Shown here piece after piece: positions 18,158 to 25,621 of a stretch of 64,000 bases of DNA. The translations under genes were made by a program, and so were the position numbers. Under the pieces are notes generated by a model. It searched no databases, was not told the origin of the DNA, and saw only the letters and a list, made by a program, of their open reading frames with translations. The DNA is from Sphingomonas sp. (GTDB lineage Bacteria > Pseudomonadota > Alphaproteobacteria > Sphingomonadales > Sphingomonadaceae): assembly GCF_019635515.1 (NCBI RefSeq), contig NZ_JAHBZI010000001.1, forward strand, positions 558,001 through 622,000. Direction: 5' to 3'. Each line of letters starts with the position of its first letter. Within the stretch, counting starts at the first letter, position 1.

Positions 18158-18922
18158 TCAGGTTGCAATGTGGAAGCCGCCATTCACACCGATGTGCTGA
18201 CCGGTGATGTACGACGCGGCGTCCGAAAGCAGGAAGCAAGCGGCCGATGCCGCTTCCCCGGTCTGCGCGACGCGGCCCATCGGGATCTGCGCGAGCAGCT
18301 TATCGCGGAAGCGGTCACTTCGCATCACCTCCGTCATGGGAGTTTCCACCGCGCCGAAGCACAGCGTGTTTACGCGGATGTTGTCGGCAGCCCATTCGCG
18401 CGCCGCACTCATCGTCACGCCCAGGATACCGGCCTTGGCCGCAGCATAGTTGATCTGTCCGATCGTGCCGCGCCGGCCGGCATCCGAAGAGATATTGACG
18501 ATGGAGGCTCCGGTTTCCCCGGAGACGTGGCCGAGCATATGCCTGCCGACAGCCTGCAGCACGATGAAGGCTCCAGTCAGGTTGATATCGATGACATCGC
18601 GCCATTGCTGGAGCGTCATCTTGGCGATCATCGCGGGCCTGATGATGCCGGCATTGTTGACCAGTCCATGGATCGGTCCGAACGTCTGTGCCGTCTCCTC
18701 CACCATGGCTTCCACGAAATCCGGGTCCGAGACGCTTCCTGCAAAGACCTTGCAAGGCCCCGGCAGCGATTCCCGCACAGTCTCGAGCAGATCGGCGTTC
18801 ATATCGACCAAAGCGAGACGCGCGCCTAGTTCGGACGCCATTTTGGCGATGCCGGCGCCGATTCCTTGCGCCGCGCCGGTCACGATCACGGTACGCTCGG
18901 CCAGATTCAGAAGATCAACCAT
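18158..18922 (-). CDS. Short-chain dehydrogenase/reductase (FabG-like)
   Basis: A 254-residue classical SDR. The cofactor motif is TGAAQGIG (about 16-23) with an acidic residue after strand 2 (LALVDMN), favouring NAD(H). NNAGI is near 90, and the catalytic Ser, Tyr and Lys lie in VNISSD and QINYAAAKAG. It probably oxidises a beta-hydroxyacyl-CoA or ring alcohol to the ketone before cleavage by the neighbouring thiolase-fold protein. It is 11 nt upstream of the CoA-transferase start and 66 nt downstream of the thiolase-like gene. Confidence 0.92.
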   Translation of the reverse strand: MVDLLNLAERTVIVTGAAQGIGAGIAKMASELGARLALVDMNADLLETVRESLPGPCKVFAGSVSDPDFVEAMVEETAQTFGPIHGLVNNAGIIRPAMIAKMTLQQWRDVIDINLTGAFIVLQAVGRHMLGHVSGETGASIVNISSDAGRRGTIGQINYAAAKAGILGVTMSAAREWAADNIRVNTLCFGAVETPMTEVMRSDRFRDKLLAQIPMGRVAQTGEAASAACFLLSDAASYITGQHIGVNGGFHIAT

Positions 18923-18988
18923 TGAACGTCGCTTTCGATCGGGGATTTGTCTGCACGCCGATTAGGGCGGGGCCGGTCGCAGGTCGCT

Positions 18989-20134
18989 TCATAACGTTGC
19001 CGCCGATCCGAGGATCAATGTCGCCTGGCTGGAAAGGACGCCGCCATTGCCATGGACGACCGCGACATCCGCATTCTCGACCTGCAGGCCGCGTGCTGTG
19101 CGAGAGATTTGGCGGAACGCCTCTTCGATGGCGAAGATGCCGTACATGCCGGGATGCACGCATGAGAGCCCGCCGCCATTGGTATTGACCGGCAGGGCGC
19201 CTCCCGGCGCCGCGTTGCCTTCGGCAAAGAAGGTCGCCGCTTCGCCCTTCCGGCAAAATCCGAGATCCTCGAGAAACAGGATCGGATTGATCGTGAAGGC
19301 GTCGTATAGCTGGGCGATGTCGACATCGGCCGGGGTCAGGCCGGCAAGCGCGAACGCCCTCGGTCCGCAGTCCGCGGCTGCTGTGCGTGTCAGATCCGCC
19401 ATGGCCGAGATATAGCGGTGCGTCGTCGCAGCGGCGCCCCCCAGCAGATAGGCCGGGCGGGTGCAATGATCCTTGGCACGATCGGCCCGCATCATGACGA
19501 TTGCACCGCCGCCATCCGTGACCAGGCAGCAATCGCGCACCTTGAGCGGCGATGCGACCGGTCGAGATGCCAGGCATTCCGCGATGGTCAGCTCGTCCCG
19601 CAGCATCGCATCGGGATGATGCCGGGCCCATTTCCGCATCGATACCGCCACGGAGGCCAGCTGTTCCGCGGTCGTGCCATATTCGTGCATATGGCGGCGC
19701 GTCGCCAAAGCATAGGAGGCGGCGAGCGTCACGTTGAACGGGCTCTCGAAATCGGACGAGCCGGGAGCAACCAGCAGTTTGCGGCTGCTGCGCGACACCG
19801 ATCCGTACGCGATGAGCGCGATATCGATCAGACCGGCTTCCAGATACAATGCCGCCGTCACCGCGTGTGACATGAAGGACGAGCCACCGAGGCGGTTGTT
19901 GTCGGTATGGCGTGGAGTTAGCCCCAGATATTCCGAGAAGCTCAGCCCTGAGAGCATGTCGTCGGGCATGCACAGAAAAATGCCATCGACATCGGAAAGT
20001 GCCAGATTGGCGTCCGCGAGCGCATTGAGCGATGCCTTCGCAGCCAGTTCGGTGGCCGTGAAGCCTGGAGCGTCGCCGACACCATAGGTCCCACCGCCTA
20101 CGATCGCGGCCGCTCCGCGAGACCATTCATGCAT
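18989..20134 (-). CDS. Thiolase-fold protein lacking the nucleophilic Cys (Ltp2-like aldolase candidate)
   Basis: 381 residues from the ATG at 20134, overlapping the upstream DUF35 gene by 8 nt. The thiolase/SCP-x fold is clear (IAQLYDAFTINPILFLEDLG, GALPVNTNGGGLS), but where thiolases carry N-x-C-x-S-G this protein reads NNRLGGSSFMSH with no Cys. Loss of that Cys together with an adjacent DUF35 partner is the pattern of Ltp2-type retro-aldolases in steroid side-chain degradation. A tyrosine (LYDAF) sits where Ltp2 enzymes have a catalytic Tyr. I infer carbon-carbon cleavage of a beta-hydroxyacyl-CoA rather than thiolysis. Confidence 0.85.
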   Translation of the reverse strand: MHEWSRGAAAIVGGGTYGVGDAPGFTATELAAKASLNALADANLALSDVDGIFLCMPDDMLSGLSFSEYLGLTPRHTDNNRLGGSSFMSHAVTAALYLEAGLIDIALIAYGSVSRSSRKLLVAPGSSDFESPFNVTLAASYALATRRHMHEYGTTAEQLASVAVSMRKWARHHPDAMLRDELTIAECLASRPVASPLKVRDCCLVTDGGGAIVMMRADRAKDHCTRPAYLLGGAAATTHRYISAMADLTRTAAADCGPRAFALAGLTPADVDIAQLYDAFTINPILFLEDLGFCRKGEAATFFAEGNAAPGGALPVNTNGGGLSCVHPGMYGIFAIEEAFRQISRTARGLQVENADVAVVHGNGGVLSSQATLILGSAATL

Positions 20135-20507
20135 CGCGCGACTCCCCGGCAAGCCGACACAGGATTATCGGTTCGCCATCTTGTATCTCGATGAAAAGCC
20201 GGACGGATCGGCCGATCGCGAGATCGTCGTTCGGCGCATCCACTAGCCGGGTCATCACCCGCGGCCCTTCGGCGAGATCGACCAGGCAAATATTGTAATC
20301 CGGTTGCGGCGATTTCGCGGCGACGATCGTGAAGGAGTAGAGTGTGCCTTCACCGCTAGCCTCGACCCACTCCAGATCTTCACGGCCATCGCCGGGAAGC
20401 ATGATGCGCGGCGGAAACACGTGGCGGCCGGTCGTGCGTGAGCGCTGGATCAGCAACTTGCCGAGCAACGCGTTACGCTTGTAATGTTGCGTGGCGCTTT
20501 CGATCAT
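20127..20507 (-). CDS. DUF35/OB-fold acyl-CoA-associated protein without zinc cysteines
   Basis: A 126-residue partner protein. The OB fold is recognisable from GEGTLYSFTIVAAKSPQPDY, ICLVDLAEGPRVMTRLVD and IGRSVRLFIEI. DUF35 proteins normally start with a four-cysteine rubredoxin-like zinc ribbon; here the matching region (LIQRSRTTGRHVFPPRIMLP) has no Cys, so metal binding appears lost. The DUF35 protein at 43393 keeps all four. In known systems this protein assembles with the thiolase-fold partner and channels CoA esters. It overlaps the thiolase-like gene by 8 nt and follows the dehydrogenase gene by 4 nt. Confidence 0.85.
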   Translation of the reverse strand: MIESATQHYKRNALLGKLLIQRSRTTGRHVFPPRIMLPGDGREDLEWVEASGEGTLYSFTIVAAKSPQPDYNICLVDLAEGPRVMTRLVDAPNDDLAIGRSVRLFIEIQDGEPIILCRLAGESRDA

Positions 20508-20511
20508 CCGA

Positions 20512-21666
20512 TCATCTTTCCGGAAGGTTCAGCCAGCGCTTGGACAGGATATTGCGCTGGATTTCGCTAGTTCCGCCGAAGATCGATGCGGGTCGAGAGA
20601 TCATGTACAATTGGCGCAGGTCGAGCGCCGATGAGCCTTCACCCCAGACGCCGATCGCGCCGGCTTCCGCAGCGAGCGCCTGCGTCGCCTGGGCTATAGC
20701 CTGGAAGAGTTCGGACGATGTCAGCTTCAGGATCGATAGCTCGACATCGTCATAGATGCCGCGCGTGGCGGCATCGACGATCTCGCGGAACAGGCAATCC
20801 AGTTCCGCGTAGCGAAGCTCCAGTCGCACGCGCTCGTGTCGCACGACGGGATTGTTCGCCTCGCCAAGTTCGCTGGCGAGCCGCCGGTAGGTTTCCAGCG
20901 CGAGCCGGGAGAGCGCGGGCGTTCCGATAGCGATCCGCTCGAAACCCAACAGTGATTTGGCGATGGTCCAGCCATGCCCTTCTTCGCCAACGCGGTTGTT
21001 GATTGGCGTGCGCAGACCGTCCAGGAACACCTCGCAAAATTCCCGATGTCCGGCGATATTGGTGATGGGGCGCACGGTGACACCACCGTTCCGCATGTCG
21101 GCAAGCACGAAAGTGATGCCCTTTTGCGGCCGGTCTTCGACCGAGGTCCGGACGAGCATGAAGCAATGCGTCGCGTCATGGGCATAGGACGTCCATGTCT
21201 TCTGCCCGTCGATCACGTAATCGTCGCCATCGCGAACAGCGGAGGTACTCAGCGATGCCAGGTCCGAACCCGCGCCGGGTTCCGAATATCCCTGGCACCA
21301 GCGATGCTCGCCGCTGAGGATGCGAGGCAGGTAGTACGCCTTTTGCGCCTCGGTCCCGAATTTGATGAGAGTCGGCCCCAGCATCGAAATGCCGGCATCC
21401 ACCGTCCTGGCGACGCGATATCTTTCGAATTCCTCGGTCATCGCGATCTGGCGATCGACTGACAGCCCCATTCCGCCATGTTCGACTGGCCAGCCTGGCG
21501 CGACAATCCCGCCACGGAACCTGATCCTTTGCCAACTCAGCGCTTCTTCGCCTTGCAGGCGGTCGAAGGGGCGGCGGATGCTCTCGGGGCAATGCGCCGC
21601 AAGCCATTCGCGGATGAAGCTCCGGAACTCAGGCAGCGCCATCCGGGAGAAATCGGGGGGACTCAT
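20512..21666 (-). CDS. Acyl-CoA dehydrogenase, alpha-like subunit of a pair
   Basis: 384 residues from the ATG at 21666, which overlaps the previous gene's stop (ATGA). Typical ACAD elements are WPVEHGGMGLSVDRQIAMTE, the FAD/substrate motif CQGYSEPGAGSDLAS, VIDGQKTWTSYAHDA and the C-terminal IFGGTSEIQRNILSKRWL. Together with the adjacent 374-residue ACAD it forms a pair, as in alpha2-beta2 heterotetrameric steroid-type ACADs (ChsE1/ChsE2). It introduces an alpha,beta double bond into an acyl-CoA and passes electrons to ETF, encoded next door. Confidence 0.92.
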   Translation of the reverse strand: MSPPDFSRMALPEFRSFIREWLAAHCPESIRRPFDRLQGEEALSWQRIRFRGGIVAPGWPVEHGGMGLSVDRQIAMTEEFERYRVARTVDAGISMLGPTLIKFGTEAQKAYYLPRILSGEHRWCQGYSEPGAGSDLASLSTSAVRDGDDYVIDGQKTWTSYAHDATHCFMLVRTSVEDRPQKGITFVLADMRNGGVTVRPITNIAGHREFCEVFLDGLRTPINNRVGEEGHGWTIAKSLLGFERIAIGTPALSRLALETYRRLASELGEANNPVVRHERVRLELRYAELDCLFREIVDAATRGIYDDVELSILKLTSSELFQAIAQATQALAAEAGAIGVWGEGSSALDLRQLYMISRPASIFGGTSEIQRNILSKRWLNLPER

Positions 21667-22787
21667 GCGGCAAGCTCGTTCAAGTTGAGCAAATGGACGG
21701 TGAGAGCTTCGGTATTGCCGAGCCACGGCGCGAGCACGAGCGCTGCGACATGGTAAAGACCGATATCCGCGTCGTCGGTGTAGCCAAGCGCACCGTGCAA
21801 ATGGATCCCGCCTCGCGTCACGACAAGCGCAGCTTCGGCCGCGCTCAATTTTGCGGCGGCGGCAAGTGACTTGGCGCGATCGGCATCGTCGCCATCAACT
21901 GCCTTGAGCGCTTTGACGCATAGTGCTTCGCTCAGTCGGATGCGCATCGCATAGTCGACCAATCGGTGCTGGATTGCCTGGAACGAGCCGATCGGTTTGC
22001 CGAACTGCTGGCGGGTCTTTGCATGTTCGATCGTGATAGCCAGCGCGGCCCGGGCGATCCCCAACAGCTGCATCGCGAGCATCGCCCGTACTTCGGTGAG
22101 CGCGCCGTCCAGGGCGCTGGCACTACCGGTCTGCAACCACATATCGTCCGCGACCGGAGCGGAGCTGAAACATATCGTGGCGGCAGTGGTGCCGTCGATC
22201 TGGCGCTGATCGGCGATGCGAACGCCTTCGGCGTCGCTCGGTATCAGGAGCAGATGCGGCGTTCCCGCTCCGTCCGCCGCCAGCACGATCAGCCTCTCCG
22301 CAGCGCCACCGCCGACGACGAATGTCTTTTCGCCGTCGAGTCGCCAGCGCCCGCCTTCTTTCGACAGACGGGTGCGGAGATTGCCGGCGATTTCGACCGC
22401 GCCGGGGCGTTCCTGCCACGCTACGGCGATACGCGATTGTCCGCCCAGCAAACCCTCCATCGCCGAGGCGCGGGAAGCGCCTTCGTCAGCGTGCAGCAGC
22501 GTGATCAGCGGGAACAATCCTTGCGCGAGATAGGGCTCGGGCACGAGGCGCTCGCCAACCAGTTGCGCAATACCGCCGGCCGCGTGCGCAGAAAGCCCGC
22601 TCCCGCCCTCGCGCTCCCCTGCGCGCGATCCCAGCCAGCCCTCGGCCGCGAATCTTCGCCACAGCGCCGGACTATAGCCCGGTGCCGTTTCGCGGACCCG
22701 GCGACGGCGAGCGAGGTCATGATGTTCGTCAAGAAAGCCGCCGAAGCCGTCCAAAACGGCGCTAGCGATCTCATCATCGGACAGCAT
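21663..22787 (-). CDS. Acyl-CoA dehydrogenase-like partner subunit
   Basis: 374 residues from the ATG at 22787 (the frame extends to 22829). The ACAD fold is clear (GSGLSAHAAGGIAQLVGERL, KEGGRWRLDGEKTFVVGGGA, IEHAKTRQQFGKPIGSFQAI, IHLHGALGYT), but the usual C-terminal GT-x-EIQ FAD-contact motif is absent; the protein ends APWLGNTEALTVHLLNLNE. This fits the second subunit of a heteromeric ACAD with one FAD site per dimer. First gene of the operon running to 16902; its promoter carries the shared palindrome at 22879. Confidence 0.9.
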   Translation of the reverse strand: MLSDDEIASAVLDGFGGFLDEHHDLARRRRVRETAPGYSPALWRRFAAEGWLGSRAGEREGGSGLSAHAAGGIAQLVGERLVPEPYLAQGLFPLITLLHADEGASRASAMEGLLGGQSRIAVAWQERPGAVEIAGNLRTRLSKEGGRWRLDGEKTFVVGGGAAERLIVLAADGAGTPHLLLIPSDAEGVRIADQRQIDGTTAATICFSSAPVADDMWLQTGSASALDGALTEVRAMLAMQLLGIARAALAITIEHAKTRQQFGKPIGSFQAIQHRLVDYAMRIRLSEALCVKALKAVDGDDADRAKSLAAAAKLSAAEAALVVTRGGIHLHGALGYTDDADIGLYHVAALVLAPWLGNTEALTVHLLNLNELAA

Positions 22788-22869
22788 CGCGAAAACCTCT
22801 CCGCCTTCAAACCGTGGACGCGGTATCATGCTTCGGCGTCGTTACCGCTTTTCAGCTAAATGAGGGAAA

Positions 22870-22897
22870 TGTCAAGTAAACGGAATTGAATTTCATA
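22870..22897 (-). promoter_or_regulatory. IclR-like operator and -35 element of the 22787-16902 operon
   Basis: The palindromic site AACGGAAT-TGA-ATTTCATA occupies 22879-22897. Three bases further along the minus strand is a perfect -35 TTGACA (22875-22870); the -10 is weak. The rest of the 263-nt gap between this operon and etfA shows nothing else recognisable. Confidence 0.6.
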
Positions 22898-23050
22898 AAT
22901 GGATATGACTGTGCGTGGGCTTTTGACCTGTTCGGCCGGCAACTGCTGCAAGGCGGGCGGGCAGCGGGTTCGCATATTCGCGGACCCCAGCGACTAATCC
23001 TAAACCGGTCGCCTGAGTAGAGTTGGCAGCATCGACTGGTTGCCGGCACG

Positions 23051-23980
23051 CTATAGTCGTTCGGTCAGTTCGGGCACGATTTTGAAGAGGTCGCCGACGA
23101 GGCCGATGTCGGCGACCTGGAAGATCGGGGCGTCCTCGTCCTTGTTGATGGCGATGATCGTCTTGCTGTCCTTCATGCCGGCGAGATGCTGGATCGCGCC
23201 GGAAATGCCGATCGCGATATAGACTTCGGGAGCGACGATCTTGCCGGTCTGGCCGACCTGATAGTCGTTCGGGACGTAGCCGGCATCGACCGCGGCGCGC
23301 GATGCGCCGACCGCGGCGCCGAGCTTGTCGGCGAGCGGCTCGATGATCGAATGGAAGTTCTCCGAGTTCTGGAGCGCGCGGCCGCCCGAGACGATCACCT
23401 TGGCGGCGGTCAGTTCCGGACGCGTCGATTCGGCGATCTCCGCCGAGACGAACTTTGAAATGCCGGTGTCGGCCGCACCTGAAACCGCTTCGACCGTGCC
23501 GCTGCCGCCGCTGGTGGCGGCCTTGGCAAAGGCGGTGCCGCGCACGGTGATCACCTTCTTCTGGTCGGAGCTCTGGACGGTGGCGATGGCGTTGCCGGCA
23601 TAGATCGGCCGCGTGAAGGTGTCGGCGCTCTCGACCGAGAGGATGTCCGAGATCTGCATCACGTCGAGCAAGGCGGCGACGCGCGGGGCGATATTCTTGC
23701 CGTTGCTGGTCGCGGGGAACAGCACCGCGTCATGATCGGCCATCAGGCTGACGATCAGCGGCGCGGCGTTCTCGGCGAGTGCATGGCCCAGCGAGGTGTC
23801 ATCGGCGAGATGGACCTTGCCGACGCCGGCGATCTTCGCGGCTTCGTCGGCAACGGCCTTGCAGCCGCTACCCGCGACGATGAGATGGACTTCACCCAGC
23901 TGCGAAGCGGCGGTGACGACGGCGAGGGTGGCGTCCTTGACGGAGGCGTTGTCGTGCTCGACCCAGACCAAAGTCTTCAT
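23051..23980 (-). CDS. etfA: Electron transfer flavoprotein alpha subunit
   Basis: A 309-residue ETF alpha chain that binds FAD and carries electrons from acyl-CoA dehydrogenases to ETF-ubiquinone oxidoreductase. The N-terminal domain begins [20 protein letters not shown]; the C-terminal FAD domain has [50 protein letters not shown] and [20 protein letters not shown], all classic. It overlaps etfB by 4 nt (ATGA). Four ACADs in the window need such an acceptor. Confidence 0.96.
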   Translation of the reverse strand: MKTLVWVEHDNASVKDATLAVVTAASQLGEVHLIVAGSGCKAVADEAAKIAGVGKVHLADDTSLGHALAENAAPLIVSLMADHDAVLFPATSNGKNIAPRVAALLDVMQISDILSVESADTFTRPIYAGNAIATVQSSDQKKVITVRGTAFAKAATSGGSGTVEAVSGAADTGISKFVSAEIAESTRPELTAAKVIVSGGRALQNSENFHSIIEPLADKLGAAVGASRAAVDAGYVPNDYQVGQTGKIVAPEVYIAIGISGAIQHLAGMKDSKTIIAINKDEDAPIFQVADIGLVGDLFKIVPELTERL

Positions 23981-24744
23981 TTCGCGACTCCCCCCCGTAC
24001 AACTCCCAGAGCCTTGAGTTTCTCGACCAGCTCATCGACCGAGCCGACCTTGATGCCTGCCGAGCGCTTGGCCGGCTCGACGGTCTTGAGCGTCTTGAGA
24101 CGCGGCGCGACATCGACACCGTAATCGGCGACGGTCTTCTTCGCGACCGGCTTGGACTTGGCTTTCATGATGTTCGGCAGCGTCGCATAGCGCGGCTCGT
24201 TGAGGCGGAGATCGGTGGTGACGATCGCCGGTGCCTTGAGATCCACCGTTTCGAGACCGCCATCGACTTCGCGGGTGACGACGACACGGTCGCCGCTCAC
24301 CTCGACCTTCGAAGCGAAGGTGCCCTGCGGCCAACCGAGCAGCGCCGCAAGCATCTGGCCGGTCTGATTCGAATCGTCGTCGATCGCCTGCTTGCCGAGG
24401 ATCACCAGGCCCGGCTGCTCCTCGTCGCACACCGCCTTCAAGAGCTTGGCGACGCCCAGCGGCTCGACCTCGTCATCGGTAGCGATCAGGGTCGCGCGGT
24501 CGGCGCCCATCGCGCGGGCGGTCAAGAGCACATCGGTCTCGGCCTTGGCCACGCCGATCGTCACGACCACCACTTCGCTGGCCGCGCCCTTTTCCTTCAG
24601 ACGGATCGCCTCTTCCACCGCGATCTCGTCGAACGGGTTCATGCTCATCTTGACGTTCGCCAGATCCACGCCCGTCCCATCCGCCTTCACACGCGGCTTC
24701 ACATTGTAATCAAGCACCCGCTTGACCGGTACCAAGACCCTCAT
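23977..24744 (-). CDS. etfB: Electron transfer flavoprotein beta subunit
   Basis: A 255-residue ETF beta chain, which holds AMP and docks the dehydrogenases. Signatures are [73 protein letters not shown] and the recognition-loop region [20 protein letters not shown]. It is first in the etfBA pair. The palindromic operator at 24827 lies 83 nt upstream, so these genes may be a pathway-dedicated copy; only the rest of the genome can show whether another copy exists. Confidence 0.96.
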   Translation of the reverse strand: MRVLVPVKRVLDYNVKPRVKADGTGVDLANVKMSMNPFDEIAVEEAIRLKEKGAASEVVVVTIGVAKAETDVLLTARAMGADRATLIATDDEVEPLGVAKLLKAVCDEEQPGLVILGKQAIDDDSNQTGQMLAALLGWPQGTFASKVEVSGDRVVVTREVDGGLETVDLKAPAIVTTDLRLNEPRYATLPNIMKAKSKPVAKKTVADYGVDVAPRLKTLKTVEPAKRSAGIKVGSVDELVEKLKALGVVRGGVAK

Positions 24745-24826
24745 GCCACTCTCTCCAGCAGATCGGCCTGCCTAAGCGTCGCGCATGATGTCCGCCGCGG
24801 CCCGCCATTCCATCAATATAAAGAAA

Positions 24827-24845
24827 AATGGAACTAGATTTCAAT
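24827..24845. promoter_or_regulatory. IclR-like operator between etfB and the thioesterase gene
   Basis: AATGGAAC-TAG-ATTTCAAT, a copy of the block's 19-bp palindrome in a divergent promoter region. On the minus strand a TTGAAA -35 inside the site is followed after 18 bp by TATATT, so binding here could block etfBA transcription. An extra half-site ATTCCAT lies at 24807-24813. Confidence 0.55.
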
Positions 24846-24898
24846 GTAGTCAAGTGTAAGGGGCTGCACTTTGATGCTGCGTGGCGCGGAGGCGCGAT

Positions 24899-25294
24899 AT
24901 GGTGTTCGGTGAAGAGCAGGGGATACTCACGCAAGGAGATTGGCGACCGTTCGACGCGGTGCCGGGCTTCTGCGATCTTATCGGGCCGATCTGGAAATTG
25001 CCCGTCGATTCGGAAGACGAAATTATCCGGCTGGGATTCCGGGTTGAGCCTCGGCATTGCAACCGATTGAGCTGGTGCCACGGCGGGATGGTGTCGACCA
25101 TGTGCGACACAGCGCTTGGCATCAATGCGAACCTTCATGCGGGGATCGAGAATGTCACCCCAACGGTCTCGCTCTCTGTCGACTTCATCAGAGGGGCAAG
25201 GCTTGGCGAGTGGGTCGAAAGCCGGGTCCGCATCCTCAGGATGACGGCAAGCCTTGTTTTCGTGGATGGCCTGCTCCGAACCGAGTGCGGGTGA
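24899..25294 (+). CDS. PaaI-type hotdog thioesterase
   Basis: A 131-residue hotdog-fold protein of the PaaI/YbgC type that hydrolyses acyl-CoA or aryl-CoA and probably rescues CoA from stalled intermediates. The family core is CHGGMVSTMCDTALGINANL followed by TPTVSLSVDFIRGARLGEWV and SLVFVDGLL. The ATG at 24899 is preceded by GGAGG with a 6-nt gap; a GTG at 24881 is also in frame but lacks such a site. It is transcribed away from etfBA across a shared operator. Confidence 0.88.
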   Translation: MVFGEEQGILTQGDWRPFDAVPGFCDLIGPIWKLPVDSEDEIIRLGFRVEPRHCNRLSWCHGGMVSTMCDTALGINANLHAGIENVTPTVSLSVDFIRGARLGEWVESRVRILRMTASLVFVDGLLRTECG

Positions 25295-25476
25295 CTGCTC
25301 GGGCCAACGGCGTATTCAAGCGCAGATAGCCGGACAAGCCGTAACGCCGCGCTGTGTTCATTCGAGCATGGCCTGTCTCAAGGGTTGCCGAGCACGCCAA
25401 TGTTGAAGGATCCATTGGCGGACATCACTACCGGTAACATCTTATGATATAAGGGAAATATTGTCAGCATAGTATA

Positions 25477-25562
25477 TGTGAAATGCCATTCCATGCGAAA
25501 TATATAAACGCAGAAACGAAATGTAGTTTCATTATTGACTCGCTCCGCCTCCGCGTTATGCT
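25477..25562 (+). promoter_or_regulatory. Promoter of the TonB-receptor operon with two IclR-like operators
   Basis: In the 327-nt gap before the receptor gene two copies of the palindrome lie 38 bp apart: TGTGAAAT-GCC-ATTCCATG (25477-25495) and AACGAAAT-GTA-GTTTCATT (25515-25533). One base after the second comes -35 TTGACT (25535-25540), a 16-bp spacer and -10 TATGCT (25557-25562). The remainder of the gap (25295-25476) shows no gene. Confidence 0.65.
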
Positions 25563-25621
25563 CCAGCGACGAATAAGCGGCGGCGACTCCAAACAAGGAG
25601 TGCCCAAGGGGAGGAACGGAA

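Noticed and set aside
16902..22787. Assigning the block to classical steroid side-chain degradation
   Set aside because: The ACAD pair and Cys-less thiolase/DUF35 pair are reminiscent, but no KstD, KshA, HsaC or steroid ring genes occur, and the Mcd-, BadI- and CitE-like enzymes do not fit that route.
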